In this document: one piece after another, positions 46,878 to 56,405 of the stretch
Layout of the letters: the number at the start of each line of letters is the position of its first letter
How positions within the stretch are numbered: position 1 is the stretch's first letter
DNA from: Rhipicephalus microplus
Taxonomy: Eukaryota > Arthropoda > Arachnida > Ixodida > Ixodidae
Length of the DNA stretch: 64,000 bases
NCBI RefSeq assembly: GCF_043290135.1
Contig: NC_134701.1
Span: forward strand, 99,592,202 to 99,656,201
Reading direction: 5' to 3'
Notes under the pieces: generated by a model
Seen by the model: the letters and a program-made list of their open reading frames with translations, nothing else
What the model was told of the DNA's origin: nothing
Database searches by the model: none
Translations under genes and position numbers: made by a program

Positions 46878-47873
46878 ACCAAGGTTGGCCACGACAATTA
46901 AATTCAAGACATCTTACACAACAACATCAACGGCAGCAGAATTGGCAGCACTTCGTACCGCGTTGCAATTTGTAGTTGATCAACCTACACACAAGTGGAC
47001 TATTTTCTGCGACTCGAAGGCGCACTGCAGTCTTTACTATCAGCCTTACGCCGTGGACCATACGAGCAGCTGGTACTAGAGATAGCAGAGGTTATACACC
47101 ACCTGACTGAGAAAGGGCACCAAATTACATTTCAATGGTTGCCCAGTCACTTCGGAATCATCGACAATCAACGGGCCGATCAAGCTGCCCGCTCAGCCCA
47201 CACAGAAGATCATAAACTACGACTACCACTTTCTAAGAGAGATGCTGCACGAAAGCTCCGCAGGCTTGCTCGCCAGCAAAACACATCACAATGGAATCAG
47301 CCACATTTCAAGCATGCCCTACTGTACTCGCTTGACCCTACGCTAAGTCTTCAAGTGCCGTCGAGGCTTTACCGAGCAGACCAGACCCTGTTATGTAGGC
47401 TGTGGTTGGGCGTTGCGTTTACCAACGCCTACGCTTTCCGCATCGGGATGGCCGACACCGGAGCCTGTGGCCATTGTGGCAAAGAGGAAACAATCCGACA
47501 GATTCTTTGTGACTGTCAAGCGTATAGTAAACAACGACTGTGCCTTCGCGAGGAACTCAACAAATTAGATGATCAACCTCTGTCGGAGCAGGAAATTCTG
47601 CAGTATCGACAGGATGCGACTTCACAGAAGAGGGCCCTGAAAGCGCTACTACACTTTTTGCAATCGACCGGCCTTACTGAACAGTTGTAGCTAGGACACC
47701 CTTACTGTGTGTGTTTTCGTTTTCTTATTAGTGCGCGTGCTTTTTTTTTCTCTATCGACCCCCTCTTCTTTGCCCCTAATTCCCCGCCGCCAGCGCTGGG
47801 TAGCAAACCAGATGCCAATATCTGGTTAACCTCCCGGCCTTTCCTTTCTCACTCTTTCTCTCTCTCTCTCTCT
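46878..47873 (+). pseudogene. LINE RNase H + C-terminal fragment with 3' UTR
   Basis: 46878-47040 encodes 'TSTAAELAALRTALQF' and 'WTIFCDSKA'. A single-base frame change moves it to the frame open over 46995-47690: 'LRRGPYEQLVLEIAEVIHHL', 'ITFQWLPSHFGIIDNQRAD', 'RLYRADQTLLCRLWLGVAFT' and 'CGHCGKEETIRQILCDC', ending at a stop near 47688. The RNase H catalytic E, D and late D positions are visible; the usual 'SH(C/V)GI.GNE' reads 'SHFGIIDNQ'. The 3' UTR holds 'ccagatgccaatatctggtt' and ends in a (CT)n run at 47850-47872, typical of this tick LINE group. Only one frame shift disrupts the surviving part. Confidence 0.85.
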
Positions 47874-48355
47874 TGATTCATTGAGCAGAATTTTAGTAAT
47901 AATTGCAAAATAGTAGTATAATATTAACATTTTATTAATATTATTAGGATCGGTATTACCTTTGGTATTATCAAATGTAATGACGCCATTAATTTCGGAA
48001 CGTTCTACACAGGCCCGTATCCAGTAATTTCTTTCGAGTAAAGGAGGATTCTTGTTCAAGACAATAAAACGCCTGTTTTATTATTTGTCATTTGTAAAAC
48101 ACCTCCATGTTCCCTACCCTGGCTACGGACCCGTTCTACGCAGAAATTTTTAAAAAATTAGCCAGATTCAACATGCCATAAGAATCCGTGGTGCGCCGAG
48201 CATGCGGATGGTAGGTGACTGCGGTATTGTATGAAAAATTCATTGAGGTCTTGCAGAGCAAGTCTCAACTCGCAGTGATCAGCGTTCGTGAAGAAGCCGG
48301 AAGATTAAGCCTCTCAGCCCCATCGTGGACATCCTGAATAGCCCAGAGTTGGAAC
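47874..48355. other. Unassigned; no gene seen
   Basis: AT-rich, without recognisable features. Confidence 0.5.
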
Positions 48356-49013
48356 GGCTACGGGCGCATAATGAGTGTGGGACGTAGTCATGTTCTTACA
48401 TACACGCATGTCATGATCATCATGTTTGAATGTATTATTTACCTATGTCGTCCGTTCGCGTATAGTGATACCAAATTCGGCACATGTGAAGCTAGGGAAA
48501 CGGCCACGAGCGCATCATGAGCATGGCATGTAGTCATGTCGGTACATGACACGCATCTCATGATTATCAAGTTTACACCAGTCACATTGCTTCGCCATTC
48601 ATTCAGGTCACGTAATAGCAAATTCGGTATATGCAAAGCTAGCGAAACGGCCGCGAGCACATTCTTCATGAGTGTGGCATGTAGTCATGTTGTTACATGA
48701 CACGCATGTCACGATTTCTATGTTAGAGTCTGTCGTTTGTGTTCGCTATGCAGTCATGTCAAACCATACCAGTTTTGCAACGTGTCGTATGAAAGGAACC
48801 ACCGCAAGAGCAGCAAGATCACAAATTGTGACTCATGACATTCATGGCATACACGTCGTGATTTTTATGTTATGACTAGTCAGTTATGTGCATCATACAG
48901 TCACGTTATATCATACAAAGTTTGGTATCGATACCATTGTTCGAACGGCCAGGAGATTTTATAGTCGTAGGCGGCTAGATAGATAGAAAGGTGGATAGAT
49001 AGATAGATAGATC

Positions 49014-49069
<56 letters not shown>

Positions 49070-49102
49070 CACTCAAAGTCGCCACAGTTCACCAAGAAAT
49101 GC
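48356..49102 (+). repeat. Composite satellite units with GATA tail (fourth copy)
   Basis: Four diverged satellite units ('gcgcataatgagtgtggg', 'caaattcggcacatgtgaag') run into 'cgtaggcggctagataga'. The GATA array is at about 48975-49069, followed by the same 'cactcaaagtcgccacag' flank as the other copies. Confidence 0.85.
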
Positions 49103-49394
49103 TTCCCATATAAAATGCACACCACATCCACGAATGATTGATGATAAGTGGGCGAAGGTGTAGAGGGGAGAGAATTTGCAAGCCGTAACTTTTAGGTGAA
49201 AAGATAGTCCATTGCTTCGATAGAAAGACATAGGATTGTTCGTATATTATATCCATCAAAATTTATTTTGTCCTTTTTCGTTTGTTATTTTGTTTCTTTT
49301 TTTGTTCTTTCAACTGTTTGTTGTCATGCAGGCTGGGTAGCAAGATCCCTGCGTTGTTACAGCTTTATGGTTCGTGAAATCAAGTGAGAGAGTT
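49103..49394. repeat. Leader fragment of cgtc-type repeat and AT-rich flank
   Basis: 'catccacgaatgattgatga' and 'taagtgggcgaagg' near 49124-49157 match the leader of the cgtc-minisatellite repeat, without the minisatellite. The rest is unassigned. Confidence 0.5.
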
Positions 49395-49530
49395 TCTTGT
49401 ACTGGCTGCCGGGAAAAGTTTGCAAACACCAGGTCTATGCATGGCCCTGGGATTGTGGTAGGTGTCTTATAGATACATCTGAGTGCGTATTTCGAAAGTG
49501 TGTGCTGATCGGAGCAGATATTGGCAACGA
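49395..49530 (-). pseudogene. LINE endonuclease C-terminal fragment
   Basis: A minus-strand frame with 'TPTTIPGPCIDLVFANF' and 'SLDFTNHKAVTTQ', resembling the last blocks of an EEP endonuclease (S.IDLVF....SDHkaV) in tick LINEs. The catalytic 'DH' reads 'NH'. Next to it, 49535-49590 is a short cgtc minisatellite. Confidence 0.5.
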
Positions 49531-49592
49531 GACCCATCCGTCCGCACGTCCCTCCGTGCGTCCGTCCGTACGCCTGGCGGTCCCTCGCACTA
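49531..49592. repeat. Short cgtc/cgtg minisatellite
   Basis: Degenerate tetranucleotide units 'cgtc', 'cgtg' and 'cgta' in the plus strand. Confidence 0.8.
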
Positions 49593-49819
49593 GCATCAGC
49601 CGGTGAGTAAGTCATAGAGCTAGGTGATTATAAACCGGTCAAAGAAGACATGCGTGGACAGACCCACGAATTTCGGAGATTCTTCCTTAATAATATACCA
49701 AATATAACTTGCTGTTGTCAGATAGCAAGGAAACATGCTACCGGAAGGCGCTTTGTTCCAGAGTCTCACGTAATTCATCAACCCATCATTATACATACGT
49801 CTGTCCCGGCAAATAACAA

Positions 49820-50130
49820 AATTATCTTTCATTTCATTTCATTTTATTACCTTAAAGACCCCGTTTGGGGTATTACATAAGGGGTGGTTTACATGTTGGA
49901 ACAATGAATGCAGGTGTTACGGTGTTATGCAGGTTTGCAACGTGTCCAGGAATTCGGAATGAGTTGGTACGGCAGCAGCATGGTAAAGCAGGTCGTTCCA
50001 GTCTCTGGCAGCCCGAGGAAAAAATGAGGCTTGAAATGTCATGGTGCGTGTTCGAGGACGGGCTACCAATGCTGGCAATGGAACCACGACGACCACGGCC
50101 ATCATGCTCTGTAAGCCAGTGTCCTTACCT
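49820..50130 (-). pseudogene. CR1-like LINE ORF2 extreme C-terminus and 3' tail
   Basis: The minus-strand frame 49917-50105 contains 'TFQASFFPRAARDWNDLLYH' and 'AAVPTHSEFLDTLQ', the standard end of CR1/L2/Jockey-type RT ORFs ('SFFPRTIREWNxLP'). The 3' UTR reads towards 'ggggtctttaaggtaataaa', followed by a tandem 'atgaa' tail (49829-49850). Only about 100 codons survive, a typical 5'-truncated insertion. Confidence 0.75.
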
Positions 50131-51337
50131 CTAGGCTACACACATAGGTTTCCACGGATGAAATACGCGAACATTACATCTTAACCACATGAATGTGCAC
50201 CTTTGTGCAAGATAAATGCTGAAAGACAACACTTTGTTGTCAGACTTCATTGATTTTTGTGCTAACGCAATAAACGTCCTCAGCGGGGCAGGATGCAGAG
50301 CTGATATAAAAAATTGCACTAACAATAAAGTTTTTGTTAGAAAAAAATTTGATGCCAATCTTGGGTCTCTTTTGTCCTCCTGATGCAGCCATTACATCTG
50401 TTGACAAAGGATTAAAAGGGAGCATGGGTACGCCATCTAGCGGTTAATCAGACCCCATCTTGCTAGGCCAAGAAAAGGCTTCTCTCGCCGATATTCTTTT
50501 TTATGGGGAACCTGAGCTGGAGTCTCCGTGGACATGCAGCGCCGCCCTGTAGAGCGCGGCCGGAAACATTAAGCAGTACGGAGAAACACTGACGTGAGCC
50601 ACGCTGCCATGCGCGATGATCACATCAGGAGAAAGTAGCTTTGAGACCGGCTTTATGGTTGTATTCGCGAATGCCGGAACCACAAAGAGTTTTTAATAAC
50701 AGGAAAATAAATCCAAAGCAAACATAGTTGACTCCCTCCGGCGTCAATTTCCACCGATGCACAGGGGTTGGTGCTAGCAAAAATGTACAAAAAAACCTCG
50801 CGTCACATCCAAGTAATTACGGTATTATATCTGCCTATCACGTGCGCAGCTCGAGACCGACTACACGATGATGACTGCCGAAAAAATACCGGGATGATCT
50901 ACACATGTTGCATTACTAACCCCACATGCATGTCAACCATCAAACCGCCACAACGTCAGTTACCACCAGGTTGTTGAAAGGCGTTTTTTTAAGTATTATG
51001 CTGAGACGATGACTGACCACAAGCTCGCGATCTGTCTGCACATGACGGCGAGTCTACTTGTTTAAAGTACGACCGCTGCTACACGTTTGAATCTCTGTTG
51101 ACATCACCAATTTTCGCTTTACACTGGCCTTTCATTTGAGGGTTACGTTAGACATTCATTCCTAATAATTGCCAGCTTCGCAAATTTATTTTGAAGACTG
51201 CGATACGTGAATTTCGTTGGTTCACACTTGCTGTCGAATACAACATAAACAAAAACCCGTAGCGAAACAGCTTTTTTGAAATATCGTGAACGAGCTGCGA
51301 CTACCAACTACGTAAATGTGATTTTATCGCTCAAAAT
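50131..51337. other. Unassigned; no gene seen
   Basis: About 1.2 kb with only short frames; nothing recognisable. Confidence 0.45.
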
Positions 51338-51527
51338 AGCTGTCACTTGATTGATATATGGCGTTTAACGTTCCAAAATCACCATATGAATATGAGAGAC
51401 AGCGAAGTGGAGAGCTAAAGAAATTTCGACCACCTGGAGTTCTTTAACGTGCACCCAAATCTGAGCACACGGGCCTACAACATTTCCGCCTCCATAGGGA
51501 ATACAGCTGACGCTCAGCTGTCACTTG
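51338..51527 (-). mobile_element. Ruka SINE, head-truncated, with 12-bp flanking duplication
   Basis: The body 51350-51515 ('attgatatatggcgtttaac' start) lacks the B box. It is flanked by 'agctgtcacttg' at 51338-51349 and 51516-51527. The right flank ('gctgtcacttggctgcattg') is shared with the Ruka fragment at 56322-56405, which complicates a simple reading. Confidence 0.85.
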
Positions 51528-53734
51528 GCTGCATTGTTCCACAGTGATGCCTGTAAAACTATCTATTTCACTGCAAAGCGAGCGCACAACGAGTAACGTG
51601 CACACTACGAAGAGCATTGCAAGAGATATGTAAATACACTAACCTGTACAATTACGCAGTACAATCCGTGGAACTACGCTGAAATGCAGCACTAATTTGC
51701 CCGTCATAGACGTACTTCACATCCTGCAACGTTCATTCTTTCTACAACACAGTGGCGTGAAAGTCTATCCAACCGTGCACATCAAATCGCTGACACTGCA
51801 GTGTAGAACAATCGCTGCTCGCCCGCTGCTCCGCAGTTTTCAGTGAAGTGTGCGATTCTTCGTTGGTCTTGCGCGTTCTAAAGTATCTACAACACGACTC
51901 ATATCGGGCAAAGCCAGGGTTAGTGCCGCACGATGTTCACCGAAGGCAGTTTCTTGTGTTCCCCCTGCATTTAAGTCCACCCGACGTGTAAGAGGGCATG
52001 TTAAAACGTGCCCGTAGTACACTTCGAAGCGGCGTTGCGCGACTAACTGTTTTTCAACTAGCTCGTCTGGTTCGCGCATCGTGTAAATTTTAAGCGCCCA
52101 CGGGGACATTGCAGGGGTAGCCCCTGGGCACCGCTTTTTTCCAAAAGTTCAAGGTAGAAAACGACGCTCATTTATCGTCCCTCCTCAATTAGAAAAAAAT
52201 AACCGAGACATGTCATTGAGGGCATTTTCGAAGTGGATGGCATACGCACTGTTTCGTGCGCCGGTTTCGGGCTTCGCCTCATACATTAGCCAGATTTTCA
52301 TCGTCCCCCAGTTATTACTCAGTAGCGGCCTTTCAGAAGTTTTGAAGTGGTTGTGGGAAATTTCCAGGAAGGGATCGAATTTAGTTATTTGATTCAACCA
52401 CTTATATTGAGTGGTTAAAATTATTGTGTTCATTTTTGTAGTTGATGCAGTAATTACTATTTGTAGACGTCTGAAGATGTCTTCTGCTACAGTAAAAGAA
52501 AGGCCGCAGGTAGCATGCAGTTGCCCTCTTTGTGTGATTTTTCAACACAATGAGCATATTTCTTCTAACCCTCTATGATAGAGATCGCACTTACAGCGTT
52601 TGCTGTCTTCCCAATTCTTTACTGTTTTCTTTTTCTCTTAGTGTTTGCGTTGTCTGCATAAGACTGCTTTAAATCTTTTTCGACGGGCCCAACGTGGCGC
52701 CTTATTTTACAAACGATGCCTGCGCCGTCTCTCTAGGAGGAACTAAACGAGCCACAAGTTGGCCTTGCCGTGAAGTCTTTCCCACCACTTGTTATGCGGC
52801 GTCACGCCTTGGAATTGATCGAGTCAATCGTGAAGGCTTGTACTCAGCGTAAGCTTAATGATAAAGAGGCTAGCTCTTCGGGCTCTTTCATCACGCCTGC
52901 CGCGGATGTCCCAAGCCCGTCTTTGTATTTCACGCCATCTTTGTTGCATAGCCGTGGTCCTCGCAACAGTGTTGTACTGATGCGATTCTCACTTTCTTCT
53001 CAGTGCATGCACCCGGGGCGATGTTCATAGCCGTTGCCCAAGTCGCCTATTCTCTGGCTTGGTGTTTTGCCCGGGTGAACAACCTCAAACGTGACACAAT
53101 TGCCGATGTGGTGGAACTTCTCTCGCAAAACTCTGCACAATTATTATGATGTTCTTTGCTGAATTTATCTCTACAGACATTTAGCTGAAATGCAACTAAG
53201 AAATACCATACACAAATTTTAAAGGGGTTGTAGAAGAGTTCAGTAGGATGATATTTTATCACGCAGGACAGAAGCATGGCACCTAAGCTGCAAAAAGTAC
53301 TGTACAGTTTGATATTACATAAATGCGATGTAATAATAACGCACGCCATTTTTAAGATGTGTGGCTTCGACTTCACTTGCCGCTAATGGTTCGCTGAGAT
53401 ACAAGTGCATGATTGCTTTTCTTTTGTGCCGCCAAGAAAACGTTCTATCTGCAGCGGGGAGTCGAAACATCAAACTCTTTTCCTAACAGAACGTCCTTGG
53501 TAATAACATATGGCGTAAAACAGAAGTGGCGTTTGGAAAACAAGAAGTGCCACCTTTTATGTTTCGCACAATCGTTGTTCCATTTCCTGAAAACAAAATT
53601 GGCCACATCCTTCGTGCTCTCACAACGCAGCACTTTGAAGCACTTTTTTAGAGCATCGGAATGTTTTCCCCAAAATATTTTATCTTTCCGTTATTATCAT
53701 TACGGTCACTGTATTCATTGTGATTATTCTTTAT
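51528..53734. other. Unassigned; no gene seen
   Basis: About 2.2 kb. 52680-53060 is GC-richer with open plus-strand frames (an 86-codon frame at 52770), but no domain that I recognise. 51840-52109 has an 89-codon minus-strand frame, also unassigned. Confidence 0.4.
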
Positions 53735-53800
53735 TTATTTATTTATTTACAGAGTGCCTACATCGACATATAGGCATTACGTAGGGGGGTAACAAAAAAC
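53735..53800 (-). repeat. LINE 3' tail fragment with (TTTA)n
   Basis: On the minus strand a 3' UTR end ('cctatatgtcgatgtaggca') runs into a tandem AAAT tail (53735-53752). Such tails are typical of CR1/L2-like LINEs. Confidence 0.55.
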
Positions 53801-54399
53801 AATTTGTACAAATGAATTTGTAGCAAAATACATAAACGCACACAAAAACACTGTCAACTTTATCAAAACTTGATAATGTATCACAAATACATTTTCATAC
53901 ACACAGAACATACATAATGCAAGAAGAATTTCACAGCACAGAAAAAACAGAAATCATTATTTGTTATACTATGCTCCGTTTCATACATCATGTGCAACGC
54001 TGTCAAAGCTAGCGCTCTTGCTTGCGCTGTGTACTTCCGCGACCAAAAAGTAGTGCGTCGCTTGGGGTGTACGAGAATCAATAAATGCTTCTCGGGAAAC
54101 TTCTAAGCATACATATTTGTCATCTGGTTAAAAAACAAACGCCTGTGTTGTTGGATAAACAATCCAAATATGCGAGTTGGTAATTTATGTTTGTCGCTTT
54201 CGTATCAGGTTTTCGCTCTCCGCGCGACCCGCGCCGCCGTTTTTTTTTTACTTGTTGTGGCAGCTTCGAAAAAATGGCGTCCAGCTCTCCGTCCTCGACC
54301 ACCTCTCCTGCGCGAATTTTTTCGAAGCGTGCAAGTCAGTTGAAGTTACTGAAAAAAAACAAGATTTCGAATTGAACTCGCAAAAATTATATAAAAAAA
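53801..54399. other. Unassigned; no gene seen
   Basis: AT-rich up to about 54180, then a short GC-richer part. No recognisable feature. Confidence 0.45.
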
Positions 54400-54485
54400 T
54401 GGCACCACGTGGATTCGAACCCACGCACTTCAAAACTACGGTGAACTCTCCGGAGCGACGCGTCAGACCACTCGGCTATGAAACT
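54400..54485 (-). tRNA. tRNA-like pseudogene or SINE head (Leu/Ser-type arms)
   Basis: The minus strand reads 'catagccgagtggtctgacg' (A-box-like), a long variable region and 'gtgggttcgaatccac' with a perfect B box. The T arm can fold. The 3' acceptor strand 'tggtgcc' has no partner at the 5' end ('gtttcat'), so it is not a functional tRNA. It is more likely a tRNA pseudogene or the head of a tRNA-derived SINE. Confidence 0.6.
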
Positions 54486-54531
54486 TTTTTTTCTTTATTT
54501 CCGGTAAACTTCACGAATCGGCTATGAAACT
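54472..54531 (-). mobile_element. 32-bp retroposed tail with 14-bp target duplication
   Basis: The 14-bp sequence 'tcggctatgaaact' occurs at 54472-54485 and 54518-54531. It brackets 32 bp whose minus strand reads '...taccggaaataaagaaaaaa', an AATAAA signal followed by poly(A). It is best explained as an ultra-short 5'-truncated retroposon. Confidence 0.8.
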
Positions 54532-54559
54532 GCGCGGAGCAACACCTCGTGTTTTCTTT

Positions 54560-55106
54560 ACGGATTACTTGCCTAGCCTTCACAGCGTTGCACCTGATGT
54601 ATGAAACGGTGTATAACCAATTTGCCACTTAAGCTGTTGCACTCTCTTATTCTTTTTGGAAAGAATGAGTAGAAAAAAGTATTAGGTCTGCATTTGAAGG
54701 TAGATATCTTTTTGCTGTTGTCACAGCGAATAGATGTGTAGGGGAGTTGAACAATGTAGCTATGGTGATCGATTCCTGTGTTAAAGTAATATATATGGTG
54801 CAACAGTTTAAGCCGTAGTTTCTGTCTACGTACACGTAGCAGATACCATATCAAAGTGGCCTTCATTTGCAAAACACTGGCCTAGGGGCCATAATTATTT
54901 AAAAGAACCCTTGCCACTGGATTCGGAAGTTTTTCTATTTTATTTATAAGATAGTCTTGTTGGGGTCACATACTACGCATGTATAATCAAGTTTGGACCT
55001 GACCTGCAAGAAATAAGGTTCCCTTGATTTCGCGAGTCACCTGTGTGAAATTCCTTATAATAAAGTATAATATCCCACTAGCTTTTGCTATGGCAGTGTC
55101 AATGTC
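54560..55106 (-). pseudogene. CR1-like LINE ORF2, C-terminal part (interrupted by Penelope-like element)
   Basis: Minus strand, downstream of the Penelope insertion. 54987-55106 encodes 'DIDTAIAKASGILYFIIRNF' and 'TQVTREIKGTLF' (region after the YLGVxxT block). 54573-54872 encodes 'RRQKLRLKLLHHIYY' and 'FFYSFFPKRIRECNSLSGKL', the SFFPRTIREWN-type C-terminus. It continues from 56156-56330, and the junction is a 12-bp target duplication. Short breaks occur between the two open pieces, so the copy is inactive apart from the insertion. Confidence 0.8.
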
Positions 55107-56143
55107 ATATTTGCAAGATGTTTCAGCGCGCGAACAAAGAAAAAAGGAGAGGGTAGACAGAAAGAGCAATGACTTCCAACTAATTTTATTTCACCGAGTG
55201 GCAAGAATATATACTGCTAAAAAGGATGATAACAGAGCATGAAGGTAAAATGCAAGCCTAATCTACACATCAATAACAAAACACGTGTGACGGGTCCTCT
55301 ATTGCCTCAAAGCCCAGGTAGGTAATCACGTTCAGTGTGATGAAGCGATCGATGATTAGCTTACACATTTATCTCCTAGCAAGTGTATTTTTTCGGCTTC
55401 GATAATTTCTCGGGTAAGCTGGTCCCTGTGCCTTGCCAATATTGAGACTGATCAAAGAGATTGATTGATTGATTTGTGGGGTTTAACGTCCCAAAACCAT
55501 CATATGATTATGAGAGACGCCGTAGTGGAGGGCTCCGGAAATTTAGACCACCTGGGGTTCTTTAACGTGCACCCAAATCTGAGCACACGGGCCTACAACA
55601 TTTCCGCCTCCATCGGAAATGCACTGATCAAAGAGAGGGGTGCACCCACAATCTCGGCAATGAATGCCTAGATGCCCTTGTACCACATTGTGCACAATTT
55701 TTTGGTGTTCTCGGAGGCGGTAATTTATGCACCTGCCGGTTTGCCCCACATAAATGCACCCACACGTCAGTGGAATCAAATAAACGACTCCCACTGCGCA
55801 TGGGACGTAGCGTGTGCTGTGCGCGAGGCAGAATTTGCACGAGGCAGAATTTGCACAAGGTGCATTGACTCGTTTGCAAAGCCTGTGCAATTTTTCCGGG
55901 GCAGAAAAAACCTCAAAAACGCTGGCGTCTCGAGCAATCTTTTTTAGCCTGTGTGATACGTCGTGCACGCAAGGCAGTACGACAGGCCGGCTCTTTCTGA
56001 CACTGTTCCGCTTATCCGGTTTGTCGCCTCGCTTCAAGACAGTGTGCAGCTTTTCCACCACCGAAATCAGCACAACTTTGTTCGCGCGCTAAAACATCTT
56101 GCAAATATGACTACGCAACAACTAGCCCAAGCTTCCACTCTTG
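55107..56143 (-). mobile_element. Penelope-like element 3' part with GIY-YIG endonuclease
   Basis: A 1037-bp insert between 12-bp duplications 'agtgtcaatgtc' (55095-55106 and 56144-56155). The minus-strand frame from 56073 carries 'VVEKLHTVLKRGDKPD', 'PCVHDVSHRLKKIARDASVF', 'VFSAPEKLHRLCKRVN', a 'CKFC...C' cluster and the GIY-YIG core 'GVVYLIPLTCGCIYVGQTGR' (about 55730-55791) plus 'YRLREHQ'. After a Ruka insertion (55460-55622) the frame region resumes ('LFDQSQYWQGTGT') and decays. This is the C-terminal endonuclease of a Penelope-like retroelement; the RT is absent. Near-perfect 34-bp inverted repeats lie at 55106-55139 and 56077-56110. Confidence 0.85.
55447..55635 (-). mobile_element. Ruka SINE inside the Penelope-like element, 13-bp duplication
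   Basis: The body 55460-55622 ('attgattgattgatttgtgg' start) has lost the tRNA-like head. Perfect duplications 'actgatcaaagag' flank it at 55447-55459 and 55623-55635, and the duplicated codons (LFDQ) can be read on both sides in the Penelope frame. Confidence 0.96.
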
Positions 56144-56155
56144 AGTGTCAATGTC

Positions 56156-56330
56156 TTTGCTGCACGTATTTGATTCAGTAAAATGAACACCAAGATACTT
56201 ATAATTGCAGAGTGTGTTAATGAGTACGCAAAGGATGTTATATTTATGAAATGATTTGGACATTTTCCTAGAGAAGCTCATACTGGAGCACTTTTTAGTG
56301 CTTAAATTCATTTTCCATTTTTTACTGAGC
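56156..56330 (-). pseudogene. CR1-like LINE ORF2, RT palm end
   Basis: A minus-strand frame with 'KKWKMNLSTKKCSSMSFSRK' and 'LCNYKYLGVHFTESNTCSKD', the block after the RT catalytic loop in CR1/L2-like LINEs ('W..kmnlnk.Kc..m.fsrk...YKYLGvhft'). It is 5'-truncated near 56322-56330, where a Ruka-derived fragment begins, and continues after the Penelope insertion at 55106. Confidence 0.75.
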
Positions 56331-56405
56331 ACACTGGCCTACAACGTTTCTGCCTCCATAGGGAATGCAGCCGACGCACAGCTGTCACTTGGCCGCATTG
56401 TTAAT
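56322..56405 (-). repeat. Ruka-derived fragment with non-canonical head
   Basis: 'ggcctacaacgtttctgcct' and 'ccatagggaatgcagccgac' match the Ruka body. The adjoining 'cagctgtcacttggccgcat' matches the right flank of the copy at 51350 instead of the usual tRNA-like head. Confidence 0.65.

Noticed and set aside
54400..54485. Functional tRNA gene
   Set aside because: The acceptor strands do not pair although A-box-like and B-box sequences are present.
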